From Galaxea fascicularis (lineage: Eukaryota > Cnidaria > Anthozoa > Scleractinia > Euphylliidae), in the NCBI GenBank assembly GCA_948470475.1, contig OX419342.1:296201-360200 (forward strand): a stretch of 64,000 nucleotides of DNA, given 5' to 3'. The notes below the pieces were generated by a model. That model searched no databases and had not been told where the DNA came from. It worked only from the letters and a program-made list of their open reading frames with translations. The position numbers and the translations under genes are program-made. Shown piece after piece: positions 49,786-61,900 of this stretch. The stretch's first letter is position 1, and every line of letters starts with the position of its first letter.

Positions 49786-51857
49786 TCATGAACAAGAACA
49801 TGGACATGTCTTCAGACAAAAACATAAAGAAGTATATAATATATTTTCCCTCATTCGAAACATTGTTGAAGTTTGTGTATACAGAGTAATGGTGTCTATA
49901 TTTCAGCACTGATTGGAAGGGAGGAGAAAGTGCAAAAAGAGAAGTTGTTTCGAAGTTTTGAGGAGTCAGTCCTCAAAACTTTGGCTCAAAATTGAAGCCT
50001 TGTACTGTTTAGTTCCTTCTTGAAGAACGCCTGTCCTTTCCAACAACGCGTAATATTTTAAAGAAAACTTTATGCTCTATCCACCGTGACTGTACATATT
50101 GGCCAGAGTGTCATTAAGAATAATATGCTAAAGATGTACATATATTTATTTAAAGTTACAGTGAGTATAATACTGGATGCTGAACCGATGTTTTACAATT
50201 ACAAAATTTAGGTACATAATGCAAGGTACATTTGTATATTTTGGTGATGTGAACAATTTAGAAAGAAAAAGTAATATGTGAAGGGCAATAATTATTAATC
50301 TTTCAAGTAAGTTAAAATAAGTTAAAATTACTTTATTGTTATCCTTTTATTTATCTTCACATACTTAAAGATATACAACTGTTTTATAGTGGTTGCAATC
50401 ATTCTTTTCTACGTGCTTGTTTTCACGAGGTCATTGAACCTCTTGGTTCCACATTAACTAATTACTGATTAATTGCTTGAATGACTGATAATCCCTGGCG
50501 GAATCTACCAATCTTGTATATTGGTAGACTCCCCGAGGTACGTGTTTCCTTAGTTATTTGAAACGTTAGACTGATGTTCCAACGTGTAGAAATCAAAGCC
50601 GAGAATAAACTGAACTGAGAAAAAGTAATGTAGTGGTTTATGGCGGCAATTGTATGCTGCAAGTCGTAATCTAACAGATTATTACGAGTCCTCTCTAAGT
50701 ACTAGTTACACAACTTGATTACATTTATCTGATCTTCAAGCAGCTCAGTTCGAGCCAGGGAGTGAAACATGAAATAAGCAAAACTGAGGGGGGCAGACGG
50801 TTACAAGGACATCAATACAGCAGAGAATCTGAATCGCTAAGAATATTTGTACGGGAACGTTCATAAACTAAGAACATAACAACATAAGATTCAGGAAGAC
50901 TTTTTGTTCTACTTTCCACAAAATAGTTCCGCAGTCTAAGTAAATGCAAGGCGCAGTGAAGTTAATTTCAATTCCATCCCCGAATGCGTAATAATGTCTC
51001 ATTTCACTACAAGGCGGTAAAAACATAAGAATACCATTTTCCCCTCGCTGCTCTAACACAGCAGCTTGCAGGAAAAGCTTACCTGACCACATGGCACGGC
51101 TTGTCAGTGAACTTTACCATGAACGTGCCACGTTCACACGATACCCAGCACCGATAATGTTTCAGTGCCCATGGTCGCGTGACTCAGGAAGTTGATGGGA
51201 CATTGACCGACTTCACGATTCCTAACATGGGTATCAGCAGACTATAAGAACATAAGAATGGTTAAAACGAAACTGTTTTTGAGGTTACATTATCGGCAGA
51301 CCGACGCCATCCGTTAAAACTCATTTGGTTGACATGTATTTCGCGTCGGATGTGTTCAAGAAAGCAGGGCTCTCAAACAGCATGACCTTTTGCCATATTT
51401 GTTTTTGCAGACAACTTCCTGTTTACCAAGAGTAACAGAGAAATCGTAAATTTTCAGCTTGTGTCTAATCTGGAATTTGTCTATCCTGAAAGTTCAAAAG
51501 GTACATTACGTCCTTTAAGACCCATAGACTGATAGCCACCAAAATTTGGCAAATCAGCTCATTGCAGTGTCAACTGCTGCTCCGCACTTGGTTGTTAATC
51601 GAAGCAGAAACTTTTTATTTTTATTTTTATAGACAGGTTCATTGAACAGATAAGACATAAAGTACACTACAATACCCGGTACAATACAGTGCAAGACGTT
51701 TACTGAGAACGAACGATACAAAACAATATAGTTTACAACAATGTGTAAGGTCCGGTAAAACAACGGGAGAGAATGCAAAATGCTAACAGATACGGGATGT
51801 TAACAGTTATTAAACACGCGTGACAACTACATGAACTTGCCCCACGCAGAAAGAAAT
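49786..51857. other. Intergenic sequence downstream of MMP-D
   Basis: AT-rich, no canonical AATAAA close to the MMP-D stop. The part from about 51600 to 51780 has features of a LINE 3' untranslated region and probably belongs with the minus-strand fragment to its right. Confidence 0.4.
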
Positions 51858-52397
51858 TTATACAAGTGATTCTTTGAAATGTAACCTTCCTTTAAGATAA
51901 TTAAATTGTGCATACCTAAAGCGAATTAGAAAGCTCTCAAAAGTTAGCTTGTCGTCGCAAGAGTTTGTTGAGAAGATACCATATTTGGCGATAAGTAGAG
52001 TGACATATGGTGCCTTTTTGGTTTTGTTTTTATGCCAGCCGTGTAAGACAACATCTTTTGTTAAGGCGATAAGCTGATTCATTTTTTGATACCACCAGAT
52101 TGAATTTCGTGCAGTAGAAAAGTTAGTGATTGATTGTCTTCGATACTGCATAGCGGAAAGATTCCCGCTTTCTGTTATTCCAGAATTTGGTGAATGATAT
52201 TGTATTGAAAAGCTTTGAGGTTTGGAATCAGTGATTTTGAAAGGTCGTGTATAAACTTGTGAACGTTCTCTTTTGTAAAACCATGTTTTAAAATGGGCCT
52301 TATTTGCGCGGCGGCCATATTGGCCATAGACAATAGATTTCGTACCCCAAGCCTCGAGTTGAAATGTTTGAGAACTAGTTTCGGTGCGCAAAAACAA
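51858..52397 (-). mobile_element. Possible C-terminal remnant of a LINE ORF2
   Basis: A 179-residue minus-strand frame. Its end (TLLIAKYGIFSTNSCDD... FESFLIRFRYAQFNYLKG) has the layout of the tail that follows the reverse transcriptase in L1/Tx1-like elements: a helix of the type LL.AKY.I, a short acidic stretch, then F..F...... No catalytic motif is present and the N-terminal part is unclear. The call is tentative. It could also be a chance open frame. Confidence 0.3.
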
Positions 52398-54654
52398 AAG
52401 TTTTCAATCCTACGGGACTCAACATGGCCTCCGTGTGATTAAGGCTCATTCTGGTTTCGCCTGTTGGAGGGTGAGATTTTTTAAGAAGTAAAACGTTTTA
52501 GCGTCTAAACCATCCCCTTCTGTTTCGATCCCCTCCTGCGGGAAACCAAGGCCACTGAACATGAACCAAAAAGGAAAGAAAAACGCTGATGCTGAAAACT
52601 GAAAGGTTAGCGACTTCTGATCAGAAGAGCAGAAGTCAAGGCAATGGTGAACCGAGAATTAAAATCAAGCTGTGACTTCAGCCCGCAGATATCCGCTTTT
52701 CAGACCAAAACTGCACGTCATATTTTATGGCGGTCAGAAACTGTCTGCCCTAGTTGTTATCTGTGGAAAGTCATTGCGGATATTGATTATCCAATCTGGG
52801 CCCAGTTATTGAACTGTGTTTTTGATTCCCGCTTTTATGGGCATCGATCAGATTTTCGTAGCTTTTTAAACTATTTCGAGTTAGATTTTTTAACCGTAAC
52901 CAAAGAAATTAGCTCATAGAAATACACCAATGAGCGCAATGAAAAGGTCGATTATTTTTTGATCTTAGTAGCCTGGATCTGAGCCGCAACAGGCTCTCCA
53001 ACAACTTCATTCAGGATGCCAAGTGTGGTTTTCCGGACCAAACATGCACGTCTACCCAAAGTACTTGAGTTGTATTACAGAGAGCACAATTTGACCATCA
53101 AACTGAAAGCAAGGCATTTTAGGTAACTGAGAAATCCACAGCGGTTTGCTTATTCGCTACAACGCTTTTCTTGTTTTCCCGGAAATAACCTCCTTTCGCG
53201 GTTTCTCGCTAAGGAAAGAAACAAGGGCGTTTAAATAAACTCGGTAATTTTAGTGTGTTGACAGAGCCACGTTCTCCAAAAGCTGGCGACTCATATAAAT
53301 CATATCAATAAAGTGGCGGGGTATTCTGCAGTTACTTAACTCCTAAAATGACTAAGAGCAGACCACTTGATGCAATTGAGACTCCAGAAACAAAGATGAC
53401 GATCATTTTCAATTTACCGGATACTTAAGTGACAACACGGCTTTTTCCTGGGCCCTCAAGTCCGTTAAAACAAAAACCATGAAAGAAACCATCTCGTATT
53501 GACGTCACAGAAAAAACGAGACGCTTAGATCCGGAGATAAACTGTCACTGAGTGTGCGTGGGAGGCCATCACGTAATGGTCAAGTGATCACGCCGGTAGA
53601 TCACTCTTCTTCCAGATCTCATGAATGAGCGAAAGTGCTTTTGGGTTCTGGAGACACCCTGCCCGCCCTAAGCCAAATGACTGTGGAAATACAACTGCCT
53701 CTTATCAAACCTATCAACACGAAAAAACCATGAACACTTGATGATTCTAAAATTAGTTAGCTTTCGATCGACAACAGGGGACAATAAACGGCACATTGCA
53801 CGGCGTTTTGTACAGTGAGCCGCTTTCATCAGAAACCTCGTGACACACAAAAAAAGCTTTTTGTGATGAAATCCATACATAGCTACACTTTCCGTTATGT
53901 TTGAGCAAAATGTTTAGCACTCGCGTTTGTATTTGACGTGAATATTTCTTGCAACCAGAGGTGTGTGATTCACAAGCTGCAAATTATCCCTTCCGTTCAG
54001 AAGTAGTGTCCGTCAGACAATGACAACTGAGAAAGTTGATCAAAGTGAATTGGACAGCCGTGTACTAGTGTTTTTCCCGGCGAGAGTAAGCAACCGTTAA
54101 ATCAATAGAAGCTGTCTGTCTTCATTACATATCATTACAAAAAGTGGAATATCTATGTATTCTTACTGCACACAAGATCACAGTTTTCGGCGTCACTAAC
54201 CCGGATACTAACTTCTTATTCAAAACTCTAAAAGGAACTAAACCGGAACTGGAGCTGAAAATCTAGATGATCATTTGATCTCCCCCTGTCGACTCACTTC
54301 GGCAAAAGACTAAAACCCTCTTTCCACCTGGCAGGGTTTAGAAGAAAAGAAAGGAATGTTAAGAGAAACTATAACCACAGACATGCACAGCAAAATACTA
54401 CGACCCCTATGATAGACCACAAATTTCTTAACCTTTGCACGTTGGAAAAATACCTAAAGCCGACCTGTCTGGCGCTGGAAACAATTTGTCATCAGTGAAT
54501 AATTGACGTACGTGTAAGGCAAGGTGAGAGGCGTGAGGTGTTAGCATCAGCTGAAACCCACGTCATGTGATGTCTCTTTCACGTTCACAATCCTGTTTAC
54601 CAAATATGGAAGTTATGTTAAATCCGGAAGTATATCTTGTTACGCTCGACTGCT
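52398..54654. other. Intergenic sequence upstream of MMP-E
   Basis: No gene recognised. Contains a TGACGTCA-type site near 53502 and scattered short frames only. Confidence 0.45.
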
Positions 54655-54661
54655 TATAAAA
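54655..54661 (+). promoter_or_regulatory. Candidate TATA box of MMP-E
   Basis: TATAAAA about 250 bases before the MMP-E start codon. The implied 5' UTR of about 220 bases contains one upstream ATG in frame (54791), but the chosen start at 54911 lies directly before the hydrophobic signal. Confidence 0.4.
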
Positions 54662-54910
54662 CGACAGCTTTCTCTTCGATTCTGATAAAGTTGTGAACAC
54701 TCCTTTTCCTGACAGTGACGCTGTAAAATTTGTAAGTTTGCTATCATCCAAGTGGGAGGATTCAGTTCTTTTTAAAAGGCGCTCCTCGGTTTGACCCACA
54801 GTTTGACAACAAGCAAACCGAAGCAACATCCATCCCCTTCAACATCATCTGCAGTGGCAAATCAACGAAGGATAAGAGAGAAAAACATCTATTTTACGAC
54901 TGTGTACAGA

Positions 54911-57900
54911 ATGGCGCAAGCGAAAAATGTTGGCGCTCCAGCGACAATTATTCGGGCTGTCTTCGCGGCAATTTTTTGTTTTATTTGTTTACAGTCTCCT
55001 GTCGAGAGCGCTCCCGTCAGCTCACAACTCGTTGCAGGAGGAATCGTAAGTACCTTTCTCTTTACTTAAGTGTTTTAGTTGTTCCTTTTTGGTGTATGCT
55101 ATCGTTTTAGGAGATAGGACCTGCTGACTAAGCCAACGAACCATAAACGTGCAAACGATTGTTCGAGATTGTGTCACGCTCCAGTTGATTATGTCAATTA
55201 ATACTACGCGTAACCACCATATATCAAATGCAAGTCTTCATTAGCACTTTCAGGCAGCTCAGCCTTGACCAAACTATCATACAGTGAATGTGTTCCAGGT
55301 TTGAAAGAGGAAATAGGAATAAAATTGTGTTAAAAATTCCTTCCGTTTCCCTGTTCTTGTGACGTCATTTAATTTCGCTTAAAGAGAAAAATTTAAAAAA
55401 GAATACATACAGATATGAAAGGTTAGTTTTCAAGAAAATTAGAACTGAGACTACAAACACATGACTAATGAACCAGAGTATCGCAGATAAATTGGACGAG
55501 ATACAAACGAGAAATCGTGACGGAAATGCGATCGTCGCCAGAACTGAGGAACACACATCATACACTTGATGAGAAAATATTGGATTACGTGATAATAAAT
55601 TATATCTGTTATGTTGTCATAGATGCCAAGTTGTAGGGAGAGGCTCGCTGGAGATTTAATGGAGCGCATAATCCGAGCGAGCGCCGAAGGTGCGAAGATT
55701 TGAGCGAGCGCAAAAGGCGGGGACATGCCTCCCCCCCCGCCAGGAAAATTTTTAAGTCGAACCCAGGTCACTGCCGGTAAACAAACACGAGCAGTGAGAA
55801 TAAAAGGGCTCTGGGGTCTAGAATTTCTTGATTTCTCGTCAATTTGCCGCTGATTTCTCGTCGATTTCACGATTTCTCAGATCATGAACAGTTTTACGTT
55901 TGTGTTACAATAATTTTATACGATATATGTATTACAACATTTGTTAACCCAAGCTCAGCTGGAGATTTTGCTTACTCGGCTGGAGAGCTGGAGATTGAGT
56001 CTGAAAGCTGGAGTCTCCAGCCAAAAGCTGGAGACTTGGCATCTATGTGTTGTATAAACGTCGTACGATGAAAAACATCTTCTTCTGCTGGTTTTCCGTT
56101 TATTATGAATATGAACGTGAAGGAATCAAAACAAATTTTACTGCGGAGTTCCGGTGCTGTTAATGGAGTAATATACAATCACTTTCGTTATACAATTGTG
56201 GAAGATTTAATACAAGTGAGATTGTGGAGGTGGTGTCACATGAACATTGTACAATTCTGCGGGTGTTAGGAAGACCAAGAGGAAAGTGAGCAGATAATGA
56301 TGTGCATTAGCAACTTAACATCGTGTAAAGGGTCTGCAATATTGTCGGTGGAGGGGAGAGGACGGGGTCATCTTGTTAAAGTTAGCATTCTCATGAAATT
56401 TTCTCTAAAATTGTGTTTTTCAAAATTGTTATTCGTTTCATGATTTTTTTGGGGGTAATGTGAAATCTATGGCAAAAAAGTGAACTTTTTTTATTCAATT
56501 TTATTTCATTTACAAATTTATTTATTGTTTATAGGACTGGTTGACTAGATATGGATATTTAGTAAACAGTGATCCGAGGACAGGGAAACTGAGAACCAAG
56601 CAAGACCTTGAAAAGTCCATTAAAATGCTTCAGCGTTACGCTGGCTTACCGGAAACAGGTCAGTTTGATGCTGCCACCATTGCACTGATAGGAAAGTCTC
56701 GTTGCGGTGTTGCAGACTTTGGAAAGGCAGACAGCGCTAAGCGGAAGAAGCGGTTCACTTTACAGGGCACGTATTGGAAGAAAAAGGTAACTATTTACAC
56801 TAAAAACAAAGATTCTTCGTGAATTCTCCACCAAATTCTCAGGACTTTTAGTTATTGTTGTTTCGTTCGCTTCTTGTTGTCGTGTTTACTATTTTGGTCA
56901 AGGAATCTTTGAGAGACACGAATTCGTGCCCAGGACAAGTAGTGATGTTGGGCATCCATTTAAAAAAACAGTCTTAACAGGATTTGAGCTCGACGTTTCG
57001 CAGACGGCCGGAAAACCTAACCCCCTTGCTTCCTTTTTTTTTTTTCTTATAACAGGATCTTACATACAAAATAAAATCTTTCACATATGACATACGAGAT
57101 CAAGAAAAACAACGACAGATTTTCAAGAAAGCGTTCGACATGTGGTCCAGTGCTACGAACCTGAAAATCAAAGAGAACAGATATGCTGCAGATAAAGACG
57201 TGGATATTAACATCAGCTTCGAGAAAGGTTATCACAACGATGCATATCCCTTTGACGGGCAAGGTGGAACTCTGGCCCATGCTTTTTATCCTCATAATAA
57301 CCTGGGTGAGTAAACATGAAAAAAGTCACCATACCTCGCAAACTCAAGGCTCTCCCGCTTTTAGGGAAGTCGTATCTTACGTCGTTCCCACCCCCTCTGT
57401 GGATGACTGCGTGGGGAGCCATGTAGTGCTACTTACAGCCCGAAATGCTATGCGACAACCTGTTTTAAAATTTGCTAAGTCTGGTTTTCTCCAGTGCTCA
57501 TTGACATTTTGACTGATCTTTTCAAAAGATCAGTCAAAAATTCAGTGAGTACTCGAGATGGGGGTTAGGCTCGACGGACAACGCTCTGTACTTCGTGGCA
57601 TTCGGGAATGGAAGCCGTGAAATTGCATCTTACTTCGCTTCTAACGAATAGCCCGTGATTCCTGATCTTATTGCTTGTTACAGGTTTATCCGGTGACGCT
57701 CATTTTGACGACGACGAGTCCTTCACCACAGGGACATCAGACGGTATCAACTTAGACTGGGTGGCGGTTCATGAGTTTGGACACAGCTTGGGACTGGAGC
57801 ATTCCAACGTGCGCGAATCCATCATGTACCCCTGGTACAAGGGGTATGTCCCCGACATTAAACTGACCAATGATGACATCAAAGGAATTCAGGCGCTTTA

Positions 57901-59617
57901 TGGTGAGGAGCTATATTTATTGTGTCTTAAGTAAAAAGTTGTAGAGCGATCAAGTGTGGTTGAAATCGCTGGATCTTTGTATAGAGAAATCGAGCTGGGA
58001 GCAACAAGGATGTGCTGGTTTAATTTTCTTGCATTTTCAATCTGTGATTTCTCTGAGTTTTCATGCCCGGAATAAACCGGCTTGAAAGCTTGGAGAAATC
58101 CACAGTTTTGCCAGATAGCAAGTATTCTGAGCCAGGCATGAAGTTTTTCAGCGCTTGTAAAGCAATTTCTCCGTTCGGGCAGTTGATCAACTACCGGGCA
58201 AAAATAATATCTGTCCGCCGTTCGTTCACTCTTTCAGGGAAACCTTTGAAGCCAACACCAACAAACCGAGTCACAGCAAAACCAACACCTACTAAACCAC
58301 CCCTCCCAGTTGAAAACGATGTGTGCTCCATGTCCTCTTATGACACATTTTTCATGGGCCCGGATGGGAAAACGTACGCACTCAAAGGCACTCAATACTG
58401 GATCATATCCTCAGACGCTAGGGCAGGATTTGAAAGTGGACCTCACAAAGTTACTGACCTTTGGAAGGAACTGCCAGAAAAGATCAACGCCGCTTATGTC
58501 AAGAGTACCAACAGGCTTGTTTTCTTTAGTGGCTCACAGTAAGTATTGGTTTTATCCTTATGGCCGCTCGGCAGTTGCTGAGTGGCGTACACATTTCACA
58601 GCTTTAAAAGAACGTTGGATGCTTTCCAAGTAGAAAGGACGCCTTTTTTACTGTTATGTCAGCAAATATCCTGTCACTGAAATTCTGAATTATTAACTGA
58701 AAAACAAGTTGGATAACGTGTACCAACCAAATGGAGCAAACTGTCTATTTTCCTCGTTCAATAGCTTTCAATGCTTGGAATCGACTGGATATGTTCCCAC
58801 TCTTGTCATCAATTGTAAGTTTTTCCATGTTTGGCATAAGTTATGAGTTTTTCCACTTGGAACCAGTTACAGGTTTCGCCGTTCTTGCAACCAATTCTAC
58901 ACTTTCCCGCTCTTGTAACCAGTCATTTTTTTTTTCATCCACGGTACAAGATCACTCGCTTTCCCACGTTTGACATCGTTTGCACATTTCCCCCGCTGTT
59001 CGCCGGTTTCTCGTTATCCCTGTATCCTGATTGGTCCAGAGTTTTCATGTTGTCATTCTTGTTTTCATACAAGGTACTGGCAGTACTACTATTACAGCAA
59101 CTCAAAGACGTACAGCATCGAGTACAAGGCGCGCTCCATCACTAATTATGGGTTAAGTATGGATTTAGCAGACATGGATGCTGTATTTACGTGGAAAAGA
59201 AACGGCAGAACTTACTTCTTTAAAGGAGACAAGTATTGGCGTTATTACGGAGGCAGGATCGACTACGGTTACCCAAAGTCCATAAGCGTTTGGCAAGGTC
59301 TTCCTGAAAAAATTGACGCAGCTATGAAATGGAGAAATGGGAAATCATACTTCTTCGTTGGAGGAATGTACTACAGATTTGATGACTGGAATATTCAAGT
59401 GGAAGCTGATTATCCCAAGAGTATCGCTCTAAAGTGGATGCGCTGTGAAAAAGACAATTTAGACGTTAAAACCTCGGCATCAGGCGGGTCTGGAAACGCG
59501 CAAAATGCCACGCAAGGCTGTCCATGCCAGAATACGTGCTCCTCTAGCGCCGCGGTTCTTCCCAGTCTTCTTACACTCTGGTCGGTAATGTTTACTGTCG
59601 CGAAACTGACCATTTAA
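54911..59617 (+). CDS. MMP-E: furin-activated, GPI-anchored-type MMP, six exons
   Basis: Exons: 54911-55045, 56535-56786, 57056-57305, 57684-57902, 58238-58538, 59074-59617. They join to 1701 bases (566 residues), phases 0,0,1,1,2. Exon 1 encodes a signal peptide with a longer N-region ([20 protein letters not shown]). The propeptide has the cysteine-switch RCGVAD and a furin-type motif KRKKR just before FTLQGTYW. Exon 3 keeps [11 protein letters not shown] and LAHAFYP; exon 4 has [11 protein letters not shown] and SIMYP. The hinge is Pro/Thr/Lys-rich. The hemopexin propeller ends WMRC, then comes a Ser/Gly/Asn stem with several Cys ([11 protein letters not shown]) and a hydrophobic end [19 protein letters not shown] without a cytoplasmic tail. 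This matches GPI-type MT-MMPs (vertebrate MMP17/MMP25 arrangement). An in-frame ATG at 54791 exists but would bury the signal peptide. Confidence 0.92.
55620..55760. repeat. Fragment of a dispersed repeat in MMP-E intron 1
   Basis: Contains GAGCGCATAATCCGAGCGAG, a GAGCGAGCGC run and a C-rich block ending GCCAGGAAAATTTTT. The same order of motifs (a GGCGCAAG-type block, a G/C-rich run, AAAATTTTTT) occurs in the hAT-type MITE at 36981, so it is probably a related, truncated copy. Confidence 0.45.
57507..57539. repeat. Perfect palindrome in MMP-E intron 3
   Basis: Sixteen-base arms (TTTTGACTGATCTTTT and its complement) around a single central C. It would extrude as a tight hairpin. Located 200 bases past the exon 3 donor. 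Confidence 0.85.
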
Positions 59618-59785
59618 GTTATTAATGTGGTTTCTCCTTTTACACACTACATGTAGCTGGAATATTTTGAAATATGTATAAAAATATCAGGATACCATCA
59701 ATTAAGGTGGCTCAAAATGGTTTCGTTTTTTTTTTTTTTGATGGATCGATACTACCACAATTTTTCGTTTGTTTCCTTGAAATGG

Positions 59786-59791
59786 AATAAA
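59786..59791 (+). promoter_or_regulatory. Candidate poly(A) signal of MMP-E
   Basis: AATAAA about 170 bases after the stop codon. Confidence 0.35.
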
Positions 59792-60320
59792 AAAAAGAGC
59801 TCAATTATTTCTTAACAAGTTGTGATCATTTTTTGGGACCTATAAGGTTATCATAGCCACACTACAGCCTCTTAGAAACACTTAAATTTGACTTTTATGT
59901 GCCTGTAACTCAAAAACAAGATCGGTTTCGTTTCTGCACATTTCTAAATTTACAGACTAATAATTTCCCGTTGGGACTAGTCTTTTATATTTAAAACGTT
60001 ATAACACTCATATTCCACAATACATGTTGTTAATGCTTTCTTGTAAGAAAGCTCTTGGTGTAAATAATTGGCGCATTATAGTAATGGCAGATTTCAAGAT
60101 TGTAAATTTTGCTTATAGATTTCTATTGTCAAAGTCACAGATAAAATTCTTTAATATATATAAGATGGTTTACTAAATTATATTTTTAAAAGATTGATAT
60201 AAGCATGTGAAAGGTCTCGTTTTGCTAAGACTTGCAAACTAGGAAGCCTTGCCAATGAAATTAAACTTTTTGAGAAAACGTGCCATTTTGCTTAACTGTG
60301 TCCTCTTTGATCTTGTTGTT

Positions 60321-60480
60321 CTGTATTTGGCCCTTACCTCCTTAACCCACACCCAAATCTCAACCCTTTCCCTCAACTGTTTTCCGTTTTTCACTATTCT
60401 ACTGTATTTGTCCTTACCTCCTTAACCCACACCCAAATCTCAACCCTCTCCTCAACTGTTTTCCTTCATATACTATTCAC
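60321..60480. repeat. 81-bp tandem duplication
   Basis: CTGTATTTG...CCTTACCTCC... is repeated at 60321 and 60402 with few differences, including the block TTAACCCACACCCAAATCTC in each copy. Confidence 0.9.
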
Positions 60481-60869
60481 TTTGCAACACTTTCATCTCA
60501 TGCTTATTTTGCTCTGGTACTTTCCTCGTACACCACCATACCCTAAAAACACTGTAACCATCAAATATTGCAACAGTTAATGAGGGGTTTACAAGGCCAC
60601 AATGATTTTGAAAGCAGAAGTTCCTAATTTTCCATCCTGAATTCTCCAAACTGTACGAACAAAAGACTCTTAACGTGGACGGGACCTTTGTACTACACAG
60701 AGAAATCGATCTTGATGGCTACAGAGTTTTAGACTATTATATTAATGACTCTTCTATGGCCTTTATTTTCAATAAGTCAAATAGAATACAATCTATTTTT
60801 GAACCAACAATGTCACTAAGTATTGCGTATCAGTATTTTTCATCTTATAGTTTTTGGGTGAAGATGTTG

Positions 60870-60904
60870 TTAACCCTTTAACCCCCAAGGGGTTCCCCAT
60901 TGAT

Positions 60905-60949
<45 letters not shown>

Positions 60950-60979
60950 ATTTGGCACTATCGCGAGTGAAAGGGTTAA
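60870..60979. mobile_element. Short TTAA-flanked MITE, 110 bp
   Basis: Starts TTAACCCTTTAACCCCC and ends GTGAAAGGGTTAA. TTAA at both ends fits a TTAA-specific transposase. The inner sequence contains small hairpins (CCCCAAGGGG; GTGCCATTTGGCAC). Confidence 0.75.
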
Positions 60980-61900
60980 AAAAGGAAATAAACAAATTAA
61001 TTACGGTAATTCCCCTGAATTGCACTGCACATCCTAACTGCGCATAATTTCTTGCATCAGCACCACACGTTCAAACTGTGCATGTTCAAACTGAAGGACT
61101 GATCTCCTAGAAATATATAATTGGTGATTTTCTCCCAAACGAGTACAGGGACCTATGCTTTTTATTTCTGATATTGAAAGAAAATGCAATTATCGATGAC
61201 ATCCAGATTTGAAGAATTTTTTATTGTCCAGTTTTCATCAATTACAGAAGATCTCCTTTAGTTCATATTTTCTTCTCCTTTTGAGAGGTTAAACTTCGAC
61301 CATGATATGCTTTTGACAAAATGAAACTATCTATATTGCTTCTGTCCTGTTTTTGTAAATTAAAGTCTCAGACCACTTTCAGGTATCTACTTCAACTGTG
61401 CTGACAATTTACCAAAGTAGGTATAAACTAAAGCCTCAAAGCATGACATGGGCACCCTCTCTTATCATTGCATTTCTATGATGTTTTGGGCGTTGACAAC
61501 CACCTAGGAAAGTTTCAAATAAAATCTATTGCGACTTCTATTTCTGGGGAACGACCTTAAGAAAAGACAACTCAAACACAAAATCTCATTTTATGTTCAA
61601 TTTCCAGAGCTGTCACTAATTTTTGAGTTACAGCTGTAGGTGAGAAACTCTTTGGTATGCCAGGTTACCAAATTGCATTATTTGAATTTACATGCAACAA
61701 TATAGAAAAATAAACAGTCCAGGAAACAAAAAAAAACAAACAAAAAAAAAACAAAAAAAAACACAACATACAACATGCAAGAGTTTCTAAACAGAAATAA
61801 AACAACTATTTACAAAAAGTGTTCATAGTGCAATTTCCAATTTTGCACCGCCTATAAGTAAATCTCCTGTACATATCAAAACACACCTATAATCCAATGG

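Larger units (their letters stand above)
59702..61560. mobile_element. Possible TTAA-flanked element downstream of MMP-E
   Basis: TTAAGGTGGCTCAAAATGG at 59702 resembles the terminus of the element at 13938, and a matching orientation CGACCTTAA ends at 61560. Only GGT and scattered bases match between the two ends, so this may be two unrelated ends or chance. No transposase frame is present. Confidence 0.2.

Noticed and set aside
54791..54910. Upstream in-frame ATG for MMP-E
   Set aside because: It would add 40 polar residues ahead of the signal peptide, which then could not act as a cleavable N-terminal signal in the usual position.
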